NCBI GenBank assembly: GCA_963205275.1 | Contig: CAUJIH010000047.1 | Span: 42,401-106,400, forward strand | Length of the DNA stretch: 64,000 nt | From: Verrucomicrobiota bacterium | GTDB lineage: Bacteria; Verrucomicrobiota; Verrucomicrobiia; Verrucomicrobiales; DEV007 | Direction of reading: 5' to 3' | Shown: positions 17,245-26,279 of the stretch, in pieces | How the letters are laid out: each line of letters starts with the position of its first letter | Numbering within the stretch: position 1 is the first letter of the stretch | Notes under the pieces: model-generated | Told to the model about the DNA's origin: nothing | Databases searched by the model: none | What the model saw: only the letters and a program-made list of their open reading frames with translations | Translations under genes and position numbers: made by a program

Positions 17245-17496
17245 ATGGCCAGTCAAGCGGATGTTTCGAAGATCTACGGGAAGATTAAGTGGGTGGACAA
17301 TTTCCCTGATTTCAAGGTAAAGATTGTCGAAAATTTTGCCGATTTACACGTCCAGATCGTAGGACATTTTCCCAACGCTCCCGGTCAGTGGCAATTTGTG
17401 GAGAACTTCCCCGATTTCAAAATCAAGCGCGTCGATAGCTTTCCCGACTTTACGATCAAATTCGTGGATCATTTTCCCGGCCCGCAGCGAAAGTAA
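17245..17496 (+). CDS. small protein built of NFPDFK-type repeats (possibly DUF6150)
   Basis: 83 residues, with AGAGGAAAG nine bases before the ATG. About seven imperfect 10-11-residue units occur, with the core (V/I)(D/E).FPDFK(I/V)K: WVDNFPDFKVK, IVENFADLHVQ, FVENFPDFKIK, RVDSFPDFTIK, FVDHFPG. The alternation of hydrophobic residues suggests a small beta-solenoid or beta-sheet stack. I recall a family of unknown function (DUF6150) with this pattern, not verified here. It has no signal peptide. Its last 41 bases overlap the convergent PepSY gene. Confidence 0.75.
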   Translation: MASQADVSKIYGKIKWVDNFPDFKVKIVENFADLHVQIVGHFPNAPGQWQFVENFPDFKIKRVDSFPDFTIKFVDHFPGPQRK

Positions 17497-18676
17497 TTCG
17501 TTTTGAGAATTCTGGATCGTAGCCACCTTGGCTGCGGGTGGGGATGGAGTCGTGCTTTGGTTGTGAAACCGTGATCGCCTTGCTCTTGTTTCGACGTCGA
17601 CTGTTCCAGATCAGAAAGCCCGAAACGGCTAGCGTACCCGGGGCGAGTCCTCCGAGGCACCATAGGACACGAATGGGCCAGCCTCCAAAAGTGCCGTAGT
17701 GAAGGGGCACGAAGGCATCGTAAATCTGTGCCCACAGGGAAGCGTCCCGTATATCGGCAGATTCGCGGAATCCCCCTGCTGCATCGTAGGACATCATCGA
17801 TCCGTATGGACTGCGGAGAGAACCTGCCCCACCATGCTCCCCGTACAGGTAGAAAATTTTCTCCGGAATTTGGGGAAACGCGATGTAATTCGCCTGGAAT
17901 CCCGCGATCCGATTGGGCGCATCCCGGAGAATGCTATCGAGTGACCCCCAGTCGGACGGACTCATGACCACGGGAGCCTTGACCACTTTCTCCGTCGGCG
18001 CTTCTTCCCGAAGGTGTCCGATGACGTGAGCGAGATTCCACCACGCCCCCGTGAATCCAAGGACGAGATTGAAGGCGACCGTGTTGATTCCGACGAACTT
18101 GTGGACATCGGACAACAGGATGCGCATGCTGCGCCCCCAGCGCAGTCGGAAGAAGTTTCGATAAAAGTCGCGATAAAGCCAGAGACCAGAAATTCCCAGC
18201 AGTAGGAGGAGAACGCCGAAAATCCCGCTAATGGCAATGCCGACGTGCCCGGCGAGGAACATGTAGTGCAACTCCAAGATCCAACCGGTAAAACTGGCGG
18301 CGGAATCCTCAGGGGCACTGAGCACCTCGGCTGAATATGGATCGAGATAGGCGGAAAGCCAATGTCCGCCATCATCGGGACGAGTCATCCAGACACGATC
18401 CGACTCTCCCGCCGATTCGGCGGGCAACCACCCCATCAACCGATATTGCGGAAAGGCCGTCGCGGCGGTCGCGACCAGCGTATCCATAGGCAGTCGCTGT
18501 CCATCAGCAGCGGGCTGAACGCGCACAATCTCAGGCCGCAGTGCACCGTCGATCTCTTTCGAGAACATCAAGATACTCCCTGTGATCCCGATCACCACCA
18601 ACCCGATCCCAGCGACTAATCCTAGGATAGAGTGCGTGCGCCAGATCGTCCGCTTTCTGATTCTGAATCGAGTCAT
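17456..18676 (-). CDS. PepSY-associated TM helix protein (iron-linked, inner membrane)
   Basis: 406 residues with four TM helices near 17-37, 145-175, 200-225 and 340-360. The pattern RTHSILGLVAGIGLVVIGITGS at the N-terminus, LHYMFLAGHVG in the middle and DVHKFVGI is that of PepSY-associated TM proteins, which often sit beside TonB-dependent siderophore receptors and include ferric-siderophore reductase-like members. It follows the receptor gene after 27 bp on the same strand and probably shares its Fur-like control. It may reduce or handle the imported ferric chelate; the His residues of helices 1, 2 and 3 could bind haem or metal. Confidence 0.85.
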   Translation of the reverse strand: MTRFRIRKRTIWRTHSILGLVAGIGLVVIGITGSILMFSKEIDGALRPEIVRVQPAADGQRLPMDTLVATAATAFPQYRLMGWLPAESAGESDRVWMTRPDDGGHWLSAYLDPYSAEVLSAPEDSAASFTGWILELHYMFLAGHVGIAISGIFGVLLLLLGISGLWLYRDFYRNFFRLRWGRSMRILLSDVHKFVGINTVAFNLVLGFTGAWWNLAHVIGHLREEAPTEKVVKAPVVMSPSDWGSLDSILRDAPNRIAGFQANYIAFPQIPEKIFYLYGEHGGAGSLRSPYGSMMSYDAAGGFRESADIRDASLWAQIYDAFVPLHYGTFGGWPIRVLWCLGGLAPGTLAVSGFLIWNSRRRNKSKAITVSQPKHDSIPTRSQGGYDPEFSKRITFAAGRENDPRI

Positions 18677-18703
18677 TTATCAGCACTCTCCTACGAGCCA
18701 GAG

Positions 18704-20890
18704 TCAGAACGTACGACGCAGAGTCACGCCCAGGAATCGACGCTGACCAAAGAAAACGTCACCGCGAGAGAGAGCCGTAGCGACGTAGTCCTCATCCGTG
18801 AGATTGGTCGCATTGAGAGTCAAGTCCCACGGACCCCATTGATAGCCCACCATCGCATCGAGAATCGCGTGAGAGGGAGTGCTCAGAGTATTCGTCGCAT
18901 CGACATTCGGCCCGGTATAGTGGGCACCGATCCCAGCCTTGAACCCTTGCCATTGCCCGCTCGGACGCCAACTGAGCCATCCGGAGATTTCATGTTCGGG
19001 CACACTTTCCAGGCTCAGTTCGGCGGGAGTGCTGAGGTCGCGGGTGTTCAGCAGAGTATAGCCCGCCTGCAGATAGAAGTCGCCAAAACGGTGGATGGCT
19101 TCCACCTCCATCCCCTGTAGCGAGAGCTCCCCGCTCGCAATATAAGTGTTTGGAATCATGCCAGGGAGCGCCCGATTGCTTTCAGTGATGTCAAAAAAGG
19201 AAAGTGTGTAGAGATTGTGACTGTCCTCGGGCTGGTACTTGATCCCCACCTCAAACTGCTGCCCTCTCTTCGGATCTAGGATTTTCCCCGTCGAATCAAG
19301 CTCCCATCCCTGCGCAGGCATGAAAGACTCCGCATAGTTGAAGTAGGGAGCAAAACCGTTGCCGAGCTTGTACATCACGCCCACATCGGTTGTAAAAGCC
19401 TCGTCCTTCTGTGCTCCGGGCACGCCCTGAGTCGACGTCTCGACATGATCATAACGACCGCCCAGAGAGAAGATCCAGTCATCAAGTTCAATCCTGTCCG
19501 AGAGATAGATGCCCGTCTGGACAAGGTCTGTGTAAGGATCGTCAAAGAGGGGTCCGACTGGCTGTGGAGTTCCATAGGCCGGATTGTAGAGATTCAGCGG
19601 TGTGCCCATGCCGTAATAGCTGCGAGTATCCGTGCGCGAGTCCTGATGATCGATCCCGATTGAGGCGTTATGCGCTGCTGCTCCTGTCTCGAATTCGGCA
19701 CGCAATCGTAGATCATAAACGAGCGCCTCCGATCTGGCATCGCTGATCCAGAGTTCCCTCTGCACGAGACCACTAGGGGCAATTCGCCCGAATCCCGATC
19801 CGGTAAAAAGAGGCCACAGCGAGCGGTAATCGGCATCGCCCTTCGTATAGTTCCCGCGAGCTTCGATGCTCAACACATCATTGAGACGATGCTCAAAAAT
19901 CATGGTGAAGGAATTCTGCCGCGTATTGTAGCGGTCGAATCCCGGCTCGCTCGCAAAGCGATTGGACGGGATGCGCGTCCCCGGCAAGAGCGTTCCCTGC
20001 CAGGGCAAGAACTGCGAAGATGTACCCGATTTGTCTTCCTGTGTGTTGAAGAGGAAAGTCAGCGATGTGTCCTCCGAAGGACTCCACGTGATCGAAGGCA
20101 GGACGAACCAACTATCGTCCGGCACGTAGTCCACTTGCGTGTTCGCCTCACGATCCACTGCGACGAGTCGCCAGGACCAGTCTCCGTCCCGGCCTCCGAC
20201 ATCGAATCCACTCTCGAAGCGGTCGTAGCTACCGTAGGAAGCATAGATCTCGTTTCGCTCAAAAGTCGATGCCGTCTTGTAGCTCGCATTGAGAATTCCT
20301 CCGACACTTCCTTGCCCAAACAACACACCCGCAGGTCCTTTGATGACTTCGAGCGTATCCAGCGCATAGGTGTGGGGACGAGTATTGTTGTAATAGCCGA
20401 AGATACCGCGCATTCCGTTCACATACGCAATCGGTGCCACGCCTCGAACGAAAGTCCAGTCCCCGCGAGTGTCCAGTCCATAAGGGCCAGCACTGACTCC
20501 CGGCGTATAATTCAGAGCATCCTGAAGATTGAGAGCACCACGATCTTGCATCTGCTGCTGGGTGACGACCGAGACACTCCGTGGCGTCTCCGCGATCGGT
20601 GCATCGATTTTCAGGGAAGCCGGAGCCCGATCTTCGAACACGAGCGGCGCGGTCTGCACAGGAGTCACGACCACGGGAGCCACTGGGGCTGACGAAGGAG
20701 CAGACGAGGGACTTGTCCGGGAGCGCGGCGCAGGACGCGATACCGGACGAGAAGTTCCAGCCGCAGCCTCGACTACGGTGCTCTCCAGTTCCGTGACTCC
20801 GGAATCCTGTGCACGAAGCTCGCTGACGGAAAGGGAAGCGAGAGATGATCCGACTACAGACCACAGCAGAAAATAAAAAGTAAATCGCAT
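18704..20890 (-). CDS. TonB-dependent siderophore receptor
   Basis: 728 residues. A signal peptide (1-28, ending LRAQ) leads to a short Pro/Ala/Thr-rich stretch, then the plug domain (about 95-215: AETPRSVSVVTQQQM, LQDALNYTPGV, RGVAPIAYVNGMRG, VIKGPAGVLFGQGSVGG) and a beta-barrel ending in the terminal Phe (LRRTF) that outer-membrane assembly needs. These are the motifs of the FhuA/FecA/FpvA-like siderophore group. Substrate cannot be read from the sequence. A 19-bp Fur-box-like palindrome lies 12 bp before the start codon, and the PepSY gene follows. Confidence 0.92.
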   Translation of the reverse strand: MRFTFYFLLWSVVGSSLASLSVSELRAQDSGVTELESTVVEAAAGTSRPVSRPAPRSRTSPSSAPSSAPVAPVVVTPVQTAPLVFEDRAPASLKIDAPIAETPRSVSVVTQQQMQDRGALNLQDALNYTPGVSAGPYGLDTRGDWTFVRGVAPIAYVNGMRGIFGYYNNTRPHTYALDTLEVIKGPAGVLFGQGSVGGILNASYKTASTFERNEIYASYGSYDRFESGFDVGGRDGDWSWRLVAVDREANTQVDYVPDDSWFVLPSITWSPSEDTSLTFLFNTQEDKSGTSSQFLPWQGTLLPGTRIPSNRFASEPGFDRYNTRQNSFTMIFEHRLNDVLSIEARGNYTKGDADYRSLWPLFTGSGFGRIAPSGLVQRELWISDARSEALVYDLRLRAEFETGAAAHNASIGIDHQDSRTDTRSYYGMGTPLNLYNPAYGTPQPVGPLFDDPYTDLVQTGIYLSDRIELDDWIFSLGGRYDHVETSTQGVPGAQKDEAFTTDVGVMYKLGNGFAPYFNYAESFMPAQGWELDSTGKILDPKRGQQFEVGIKYQPEDSHNLYTLSFFDITESNRALPGMIPNTYIASGELSLQGMEVEAIHRFGDFYLQAGYTLLNTRDLSTPAELSLESVPEHEISGWLSWRPSGQWQGFKAGIGAHYTGPNVDATNTLSTPSHAILDAMVGYQWGPWDLTLNATNLTDEDYVATALSRGDVFFGQRRFLGVTLRRTF

Positions 20891-20901
20891 GGCAGAGCTT
20901 T

Positions 20902-20920
20902 AATGAGAATGAGTCTCATT
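20902..20920. promoter_or_regulatory. Fur-box-like palindrome upstream of TonB receptor
   Basis: AATGAGA-ATGAG-TCTCATT: a perfect 7-bp inverted repeat around a 5-nt centre, 19 bp long, as in the classical Fur box (GATAATGATAATCATTATC), which it matches at most positions. It ends 12 bp before the receptor start codon, where bound Fur would block transcription or the leader. The gap to divergent glgX (185 bp) is otherwise unremarkable. Confidence 0.65.
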
Positions 20921-21075
20921 GTCAAAATTCAGTTTTAGCGCTTTTTTGTCATGTTTAAAAAGGACGCCTTGTCGTGTGATCTCAGATAAAAGGATGAAGA
21001 TTTCTCGTTGTGACCTGCCACGAGAGGCTGAAAGGTTCATTCTTCACGTTCATTTACTGAAAGAGTTGCTTTTCC

Positions 21076-23340
21076 ATGCCTCCCTCGTCTAACGAATCTC
21101 CTTTTCCTGTTTTCCCCGGCACGCCGTATCCTCTGGGAGCTACGGCGATGGAGGATGGGTCGGTGAACTTCGCCGTCTGCGCCCCGCCTGAGGCTGATGT
21201 ATATCTGTGCCTCTTCACCGATACCGCACAGCCGAATCGCGAGACCTGCCGGATCCACATGCCGGAGCGCCGAGGCGATGTGCGGTTCCTGCGCGTTGGC
21301 AGAATTCCTGATCGTGCCACCTATGGCTATCGAGTTGATGGTCGCTGGGATATCTTTTCCGGACGCTTCTTCAATTCGAACAAACTCCTTCTCGACCCTT
21401 ATGCTCGGCGTGTGGACAGAATCTCTCGCTTCCACCCATCCCTGTTGTCACGAGGAGAGCGAGAAGAACCCAGCACGGAGGATAGCGGACCTTATGCTCC
21501 TCGCGCTTTCGTTCCCACCGTAGATCACTACGATTGGGAAGGCGATGTCGCGCCGCGCACACCGCTAACGGAGACCATCGTGTATGAAATGCATGTCAAA
21601 GGCTTCTCAAAGCTGAACCCTGCGCTCCCTAAGACCTTGCGGGGCACCTATGCCGGGCTTGCGCATCCGGTCTCGATCCAGTATCTGCTCGACTTAGGGA
21701 TCACGGCGGTCCAGTTGATGCCCATTCACCATCATCTGGATGACGGATTCCTCCTAGAGCGTGAGCTGGTCAATTACTGGGGCTACAATACGCTCGCCTT
21801 TTTTGCGCCTGAAGTTCGCTACTCACTGACGAGCGATCCGGTGACTGAATTTCGCGATCTGGTCAAGGCGCTCCACCGAGCGGGCATAGAAGTGATTCTC
21901 GACGTGGTGTATAATCATACTTGTGAAGCTGGAGTAGATGGCCCGACCTGCCTGTTCCGAGGATTCGGAAATCTCTGCTATTATCATCAGGACTCTAATC
22001 GACCAGGCCATTACTTCGACTTCACTGGCTGTGGGAACTCAGTCGATCTGACTCATCCCTGGAGTCTGCGCCTAGTGATGGACAGTCTGCGCTACTGGGT
22101 GGAGGAAATGCATGTGGATGGATTTCGCTTCGACCTAGCGGTGGAACTGGGACGCAGCACGGATTCCTTCTCTCGGCGAGCGTCCTTCTTCCAAGCTGTT
22201 CATCAGGAGCCGGCTCTGGCTGGAGTGAAATTGATCGCAGAACCCTGGGATCTCGGCTACGGCGGGTATCAAATCGGAAATTTTCCCGTGGATTGGTCCG
22301 AATTAAACGGAAAGTTTCGAGACGCTGCACGACGCTTCTGGCGAGGTGATCCGGGAGCGTCGGGAGAATTTGCGGCCCGGATCGCTGGTAGCGAAGATCT
22401 GTTTGCTCACAACCGACGATTGCCCTCGGCTAGCGTCAATTTCGTGACTTCGCATGATGGCTTTACACTGCTGGATCTGGTCAGCCACAATCAGCGGCAC
22501 AACCTCGCGAACGGCGAGCGCAACGCCGACGGCGATTCAAACAATCTGTCTTACAATCACGGCGTGGAGGGGCCGACCAATGCACCTGAAATTCGGACGC
22601 TACGCTTGCGGCAGATTCGGAATTTCCTCACCACCCTCTTTTGCTCGCGCGGCGTCCCTTTTCTACTGGCCGGTGACGAACGACTGCGCACTCAGGGCGG
22701 TAACAATAATGGATACTGTCAGGACAACGAGACAAGCTGGCTCTCGTGGCGAGAGGATCACGAGACGCTCACGATGAGAAATTTCGTTAAAAAGCTCATC
22801 AAGCTTCGCCGCGATACGGCTTGCTTGCGAAAAGATGATTTTTACAAAGGTTCTTCCGAGTTTGAGAACGGTTCGCCCGACATTATCTGGCTACGTACGG
22901 ACGGCTCCGTGAAAGTTTCTTCCGACTGGGATGTCGACGGTCCCGGGCTTTTTGCAGTTCTCATTAATGGAACAGAAGGAGGCGAATCACTGCTTTTCTT
23001 TTTCAACGCGGGAAATGAGGATCACACATTCCAGTTTCCACCCGATCATCCAGCCATGTGGAGCCTAGCAGTCAATACGGTAGAACCAGAGGCCTCTGGA
23101 ACGCGGCTGACAGCACCACAGACGATTCTTGTTACGAGGAAGTCGGTACAAATTTGGAGGCAAGCGGCAGTCGCTTTGCCTTCGTCCCTCAGGACTTCAC
23201 GTCCCGCCGTTCAAAAGCGATCCAGCCGACGAGGAAGCCCGTCAATCCGAATCCAACGAGCCAGAAAGCGGATTCGAAAAAACGTGGCCAGGGGATTTCC
23301 TGGTAGAGGAGCAGGAGCCAGGAGGCCATCCTCGGAGTAA
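21076..23340 (+). CDS. glgX: glycogen debranching enzyme GlgX (GH13)
   Basis: 754 residues. An N-terminal CBM48-type domain (about 15-110) precedes the GH13 barrel. Catalytic residues are in place: nucleophile Asp353 in GFRFDLAVEL, acid/base Glu389 in LIAEPWD, transition-state Asp461 in FVTSHDG; the region DVVYNHTCE is the first conserved box. It removes alpha-1,6 branches left by glycogen phosphorylase. The reading frame carries on about 50 residues past the usual end (after LVTRKSVQIW), and this Arg/Ser-rich tail is antisense to the end of the ABC permease gene (152-bp overlap). The extension is probably meaningless read-through or follows a lost stop or frameshift. Confidence 0.92.
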   Translation: MPPSSNESPFPVFPGTPYPLGATAMEDGSVNFAVCAPPEADVYLCLFTDTAQPNRETCRIHMPERRGDVRFLRVGRIPDRATYGYRVDGRWDIFSGRFFNSNKLLLDPYARRVDRISRFHPSLLSRGEREEPSTEDSGPYAPRAFVPTVDHYDWEGDVAPRTPLTETIVYEMHVKGFSKLNPALPKTLRGTYAGLAHPVSIQYLLDLGITAVQLMPIHHHLDDGFLLERELVNYWGYNTLAFFAPEVRYSLTSDPVTEFRDLVKALHRAGIEVILDVVYNHTCEAGVDGPTCLFRGFGNLCYYHQDSNRPGHYFDFTGCGNSVDLTHPWSLRLVMDSLRYWVEEMHVDGFRFDLAVELGRSTDSFSRRASFFQAVHQEPALAGVKLIAEPWDLGYGGYQIGNFPVDWSELNGKFRDAARRFWRGDPGASGEFAARIAGSEDLFAHNRRLPSASVNFVTSHDGFTLLDLVSHNQRHNLANGERNADGDSNNLSYNHGVEGPTNAPEIRTLRLRQIRNFLTTLFCSRGVPFLLAGDERLRTQGGNNNGYCQDNETSWLSWREDHETLTMRNFVKKLIKLRRDTACLRKDDFYKGSSEFENGSPDIIWLRTDGSVKVSSDWDVDGPGLFAVLINGTEGGESLLFFFNAGNEDHTFQFPPDHPAMWSLAVNTVEPEASGTRLTAPQTILVTRKSVQIWRQAAVALPSSLRTSRPAVQKRSSRRGSPSIRIQRARKRIRKNVARGFPGRGAGARRPSSE

Positions 23341-24043
23341 CAAAATACTCGCGATATGGATCGAAGGCTGGCAGAGGAATAGCGGAAAGAATGCGGTCAG
23401 CGAGAAAGAGTGCGACGGTAATGATGGTGGCGGCTGCGGGCTTGATGCGGAAGCAGCCCAGCATGAACGCAGTGCCGGTAACGGGCAGGTAGATCAGGGA
23501 AAAAGCGAAAATCGCGATGAAGTAGCGGAAGAGACCCTCATTCCACTCGAAAAGAGACACGCGAGGGATCTCCGGTGCCCAGACGAGCATCCCACCTCCC
23601 CATCCGCGCTCGATCAGTCCAAAACCTAGGGCTGTGGTACCTACGAAGAGAAAGAGCACGCTGGTGTAGATCTGGCAGGAGAGGAACTTGATTACCAACA
23701 GGCGCAGCCGCGAGATCGGACGAACCAGCAGCAGACGCAAATTCCCATCCTCCGTCTCCTTCGCCAGAATGTCCCCTGCGATCAGCGACACGAAGACGAC
23801 GCCGAGTAGAATCATGGTAAAAACCACGATGAGAAAACCTAAAGTCAGGGCTGAAAAATATTCATCAAACCCGCCTGCGACACGTTCGATGAAGTTCGCC
23901 ATACCGGCTTTCGATCGCTCGCGAGTCCAGAACCAGTAAAAAAGCGTCTCGACGGCCAGAAATGTCCCAAAGCCCAACCAAGTGCGTCTCCGGGCGAAGA
24001 GCCGATAGAGTTCCCAGCCCAGTTGTCGGAGAAACAGGTTCAT
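23189..24043 (-). CDS. ABC-2 type permease
   Basis: 284 residues with about six hydrophobic segments: near 22-40, 55-90, 105-150, 185-210, 215-235 and 255-280. The pattern of an N-terminal RRTWLGFGTF helix followed by a periplasmic loop and LVVFTMILLGVVFVSLIAGD is that of ABC-2 (NatB/GldF-like) permeases. Its start codon overlaps the ATPase stop by four bases (ATGA), so the two form one exporter. It is the last of four coupled genes. Substrate is unknown. Confidence 0.8.
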   Translation of the reverse strand: MNLFLRQLGWELYRLFARRRTWLGFGTFLAVETLFYWFWTRERSKAGMANFIERVAGGFDEYFSALTLGFLIVVFTMILLGVVFVSLIAGDILAKETEDGNLRLLLVRPISRLRLLVIKFLSCQIYTSVLFLFVGTTALGFGLIERGWGGGMLVWAPEIPRVSLFEWNEGLFRYFIAIFAFSLIYLPVTGTAFMLGCFRIKPAAATIITVALFLADRILSAIPLPAFDPYREYFVTPRMASWLLLLYQEIPWPRFFESAFWLVGFGLTGFLVGWIAFERRDVKS

Positions 24044-24942
24044 GCCGTTCCTCCTTTCTCTTCTCGTCCTGCGTGGAGATAGAGACTCTCCAGCGAAGGT
24101 GGTTCAGGAGCAAAACAGGTGATGCCAGAACCCTCCTTTACGAATGCCGCCAGCAGTTCCGACGGATTGCACTCCACGGGAAAAGCATAGCGATCTCCAT
24201 GCTTTTCGCCCCGAAAAGACTGCACGACACTATCCAGGATTTCCTGATTCTTTGCTTCGATGCGATAGAGAGTCTGTCCGAGCAGGGAGGCGGACACCTC
24301 GCCCTCATAGACTTTTTTTCCGCTTCGCAGAATCACGACCTCGTCGCAGACCTGTTCGACTTCGGAGAGGAGATGTGAACTGAAGAGCACTGTAATGTTC
24401 ATCACTTCTCTCAGTTCCAGCAACTGACGGCGGAATTCGACGATACCTTCCGGGTCGAGTCCGTCTGTCGGCTCGTCCAGTACTAGCATCTCGGGACGCG
24501 GAAGTAGCGCCTGAGCCAGTGCTAGTCTCTGCCTCATGCCATGACTGTATTTCCCCACCGGATCATGGATACGAGCGGAAAGCCCGACCCATTCGATCGT
24601 CTCTCGCATCAAGGCTTCATCCACTCCACCAGAGTATGCTGTGAGCACCTTCAGGTTTCGCCAACCGGATAGATAGTCGTAAAAGGCGGGAGATTCAAAG
24701 ATCGCGCCAAGTTTCGCGACGGCTCGTTCCCGCTGATTCTGCACGGAGATCCCCGCGATCCGAACTTCGCCCGCGTCGGGATGCACCAAGCCCAGAAGAA
24801 TGCCCAATGCCGTGCTCTTTCCCGCTCCATTGTGTCCCAGCAGGCCGCAAATTCGCCCTTTTTCGACCGAGAACGAGACATCGTCGAGCGCTCGCGTTGC
24901 GGCTCCGTGGAAGCGTTTGGTGACTCCTGAAAATTCCAGCAT
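24040..24942 (-). CDS. ABC transporter ATP-binding protein
   Basis: 300 residues. Walker A GHNGAGKST (about 35-43), signature YSHGMRQRLALAQ (about 132-144), Walker B MLVLDEPTDG and the H-loop SSHL are all present, in the order of the NatA/CcmA-type ABC-2 ATPases. The extra C-terminal 80 residues include an ACT-like helper region common in this group. It is coupled to the permease downstream (4-bp overlap) and to the pseudopilin-like gene upstream (TAATG, one base shared). Confidence 0.9.
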   Translation of the reverse strand: MLEFSGVTKRFHGAATRALDDVSFSVEKGRICGLLGHNGAGKSTALGILLGLVHPDAGEVRIAGISVQNQRERAVAKLGAIFESPAFYDYLSGWRNLKVLTAYSGGVDEALMRETIEWVGLSARIHDPVGKYSHGMRQRLALAQALLPRPEMLVLDEPTDGLDPEGIVEFRRQLLELREVMNITVLFSSHLLSEVEQVCDEVVILRSGKKVYEGEVSASLLGQTLYRIEAKNQEILDSVVQSFRGEKHGDRYAFPVECNPSELLAAFVKEGSGITCFAPEPPSLESLYLHAGREEKGGTA

Positions 24943-25493
24943 TAGCGTGATCCTACCATGAACTGCAATTCCCGGAGAACGTGTCCATCTGCGTAGAGAA
25001 CGTTGACTCCATCACCCACGCGCTGGTGGAAGTTCTCCTTGTCCGAGGCAATGGGGACCCCGGCTGAACTTCTCTTTTTTCCGAGCATTTCAATATTTGC
25101 GACTTTTTGACCGTTGAGAAGGCTGTTCCAGAAATAGCTCGATCCAGTTTTCTCCCAGTATTCGTGATCCGCCGGGCAGGAGAAGGCGGAATCATCGGTG
25201 ACGTAAGGCAGGAGCTCAGTATCCAGCGCTGGATCGTCCTGTGAGCGACTTTCTCTCGCTGCGACTAGGGTGGGAAAGGTCATTCCGTGATCGCCGAAAT
25301 AGTCATTCAGAGCGATGCCGATGCTTCTCAATTTTCCCATGCAGAGAGTGGAGCGAGCATTCGCCTTCGCATGACGCATCATCGGAGTCGCGATCCCGGC
25401 CAGCAGGGCCACGATCACCATCACCACTAGGATCTCGACAGCAGAGAAGCCGTGTTGTGCGGAAGCATGGCGATCTGAGTTCCCTCGTCTCAT
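24942..25493 (-). CDS. pseudopilin-like protein (prepilin N-terminus, C-terminal ADGH motif)
   Basis: 183 residues. The leader ends at HGFSAVEILVVMVIVALL, a type IV prepilin cleavage and methylation site with Glu at +5. The C-terminus carries VNVLYADGHVLRE, the conserved end of the H-x9-DG/DUF1559-like pseudopilins that are very numerous in Planctomycetes and Verrucomicrobiota. It would be held in the membrane and cut by PilD. Unusually it sits inside an operon with an ABC transporter: its 5' end overlaps the coiled-coil protein gene by four bases and its stop shares a base with the ATPase start. Confidence 0.8.
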   Translation of the reverse strand: MRRGNSDRHASAQHGFSAVEILVVMVIVALLAGIATPMMRHAKANARSTLCMGKLRSIGIALNDYFGDHGMTFPTLVAARESRSQDDPALDTELLPYVTDDSAFSCPADHEYWEKTGSSYFWNSLLNGQKVANIEMLGKKRSSAGVPIASDKENFHQRVGDGVNVLYADGHVLRELQFMVGSR

Positions 25494-26101
25494 CGTCTGT
25501 GCCTTTGTAGGGTGGACATCGAGCGCTGCATTTCCTCCAGCAGCGGGGTGAGGTCGAGCTTCGTCTCCGCGCTGGCGTCTTCGTAGTAAGCTTCTAGGCC
25601 GGCCTGAGTGATTTTATCGGCGATCTCGGGATCGACCTGTTCCAGTCGAGTTTGCGCTCCGCGTCCCTCCTGCATTTGTTTCAGCGATCGCTCGACGATG
25701 CGACGGCGTTCCTCGCGATCCATCTGATTGAAGGACTGCATCATCTGCCGAAATGCTTTTCCCACCCGCAATTCGAGGAAATAACGCTGTTCTTCAGGCG
25801 TCATTTCTTGAAAAAAGGCACGCCCAATCCGCTCGCCAGTCTCGTTCTTTTCCCGCTCCTCGTCCATTCGTCTCAGTTCGGACGGGTCCATCGCGTTCAG
25901 CAGTGAGGCCAAATTCGCGATCACTTTTTTCCGTTCATCGGAATCGGAAATTTCCTTCAGTGGATGCGTGTCGATAAAAGTCTGCACCTTTTCCACCGTC
26001 GGCACAGCAGATCCGGCCCAGCGAATTAATCCCCAAGCGATTCCCCAGACCAAGGCGAGCGCGATCAGCCCTTTGAGCAGAAGAAAATTTCTCGATGACA
26101 T
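25490..26101 (-). CDS. membrane-anchored helical protein, first gene of ABC/pseudopilin operon
   Basis: 203 residues from ATG 26101; the frame stays open upstream to TTG 26167 but this ATG directly begins the membrane anchor (residues 8-28, LKGLIALALVWGIAWGLI). The rest is charged, with Glu/Arg-rich helices from about 85 to 165 (motifs TPEEQRYFLELRVGKAF and DREERRRIVERS). No enzyme motif is visible. Similar proteins recur in this phylum without assigned role. It is coupled to the pseudopilin gene by an ATGA overlap. Confidence 0.65.
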   Translation of the reverse strand: MSSRNFLLLKGLIALALVWGIAWGLIRWAGSAVPTVEKVQTFIDTHPLKEISDSDERKKVIANLASLLNAMDPSELRRMDEEREKNETGERIGRAFFQEMTPEEQRYFLELRVGKAFRQMMQSFNQMDREERRRIVERSLKQMQEGRGAQTRLEQVDPEIADKITQAGLEAYYEDASAETKLDLTPLLEEMQRSMSTLQRHRR

Positions 26102-26279
26102 AGCCAGAAAAGGAGAGAGAGCAATCCAGTGAGAGACTCTGCTTTTGTAGCATACTCCATCTGCCAAGAAAGAGCGATCAAATCACGTCAGTATGTGGGA
26201 GGTAGAGAAAGGTCGGAATTTTGGACAGCGGCGCGCTCTGTAAAAATAGATTCGGCGATGGGGATCAGTTCCTACGGAT

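Noticed and set aside
19889..20692. 267-codon plus-strand open frame
   Set aside because: It is antisense to the TonB receptor, whose plug and barrel motifs are clear, and is Arg/Ser-rich with no domain.
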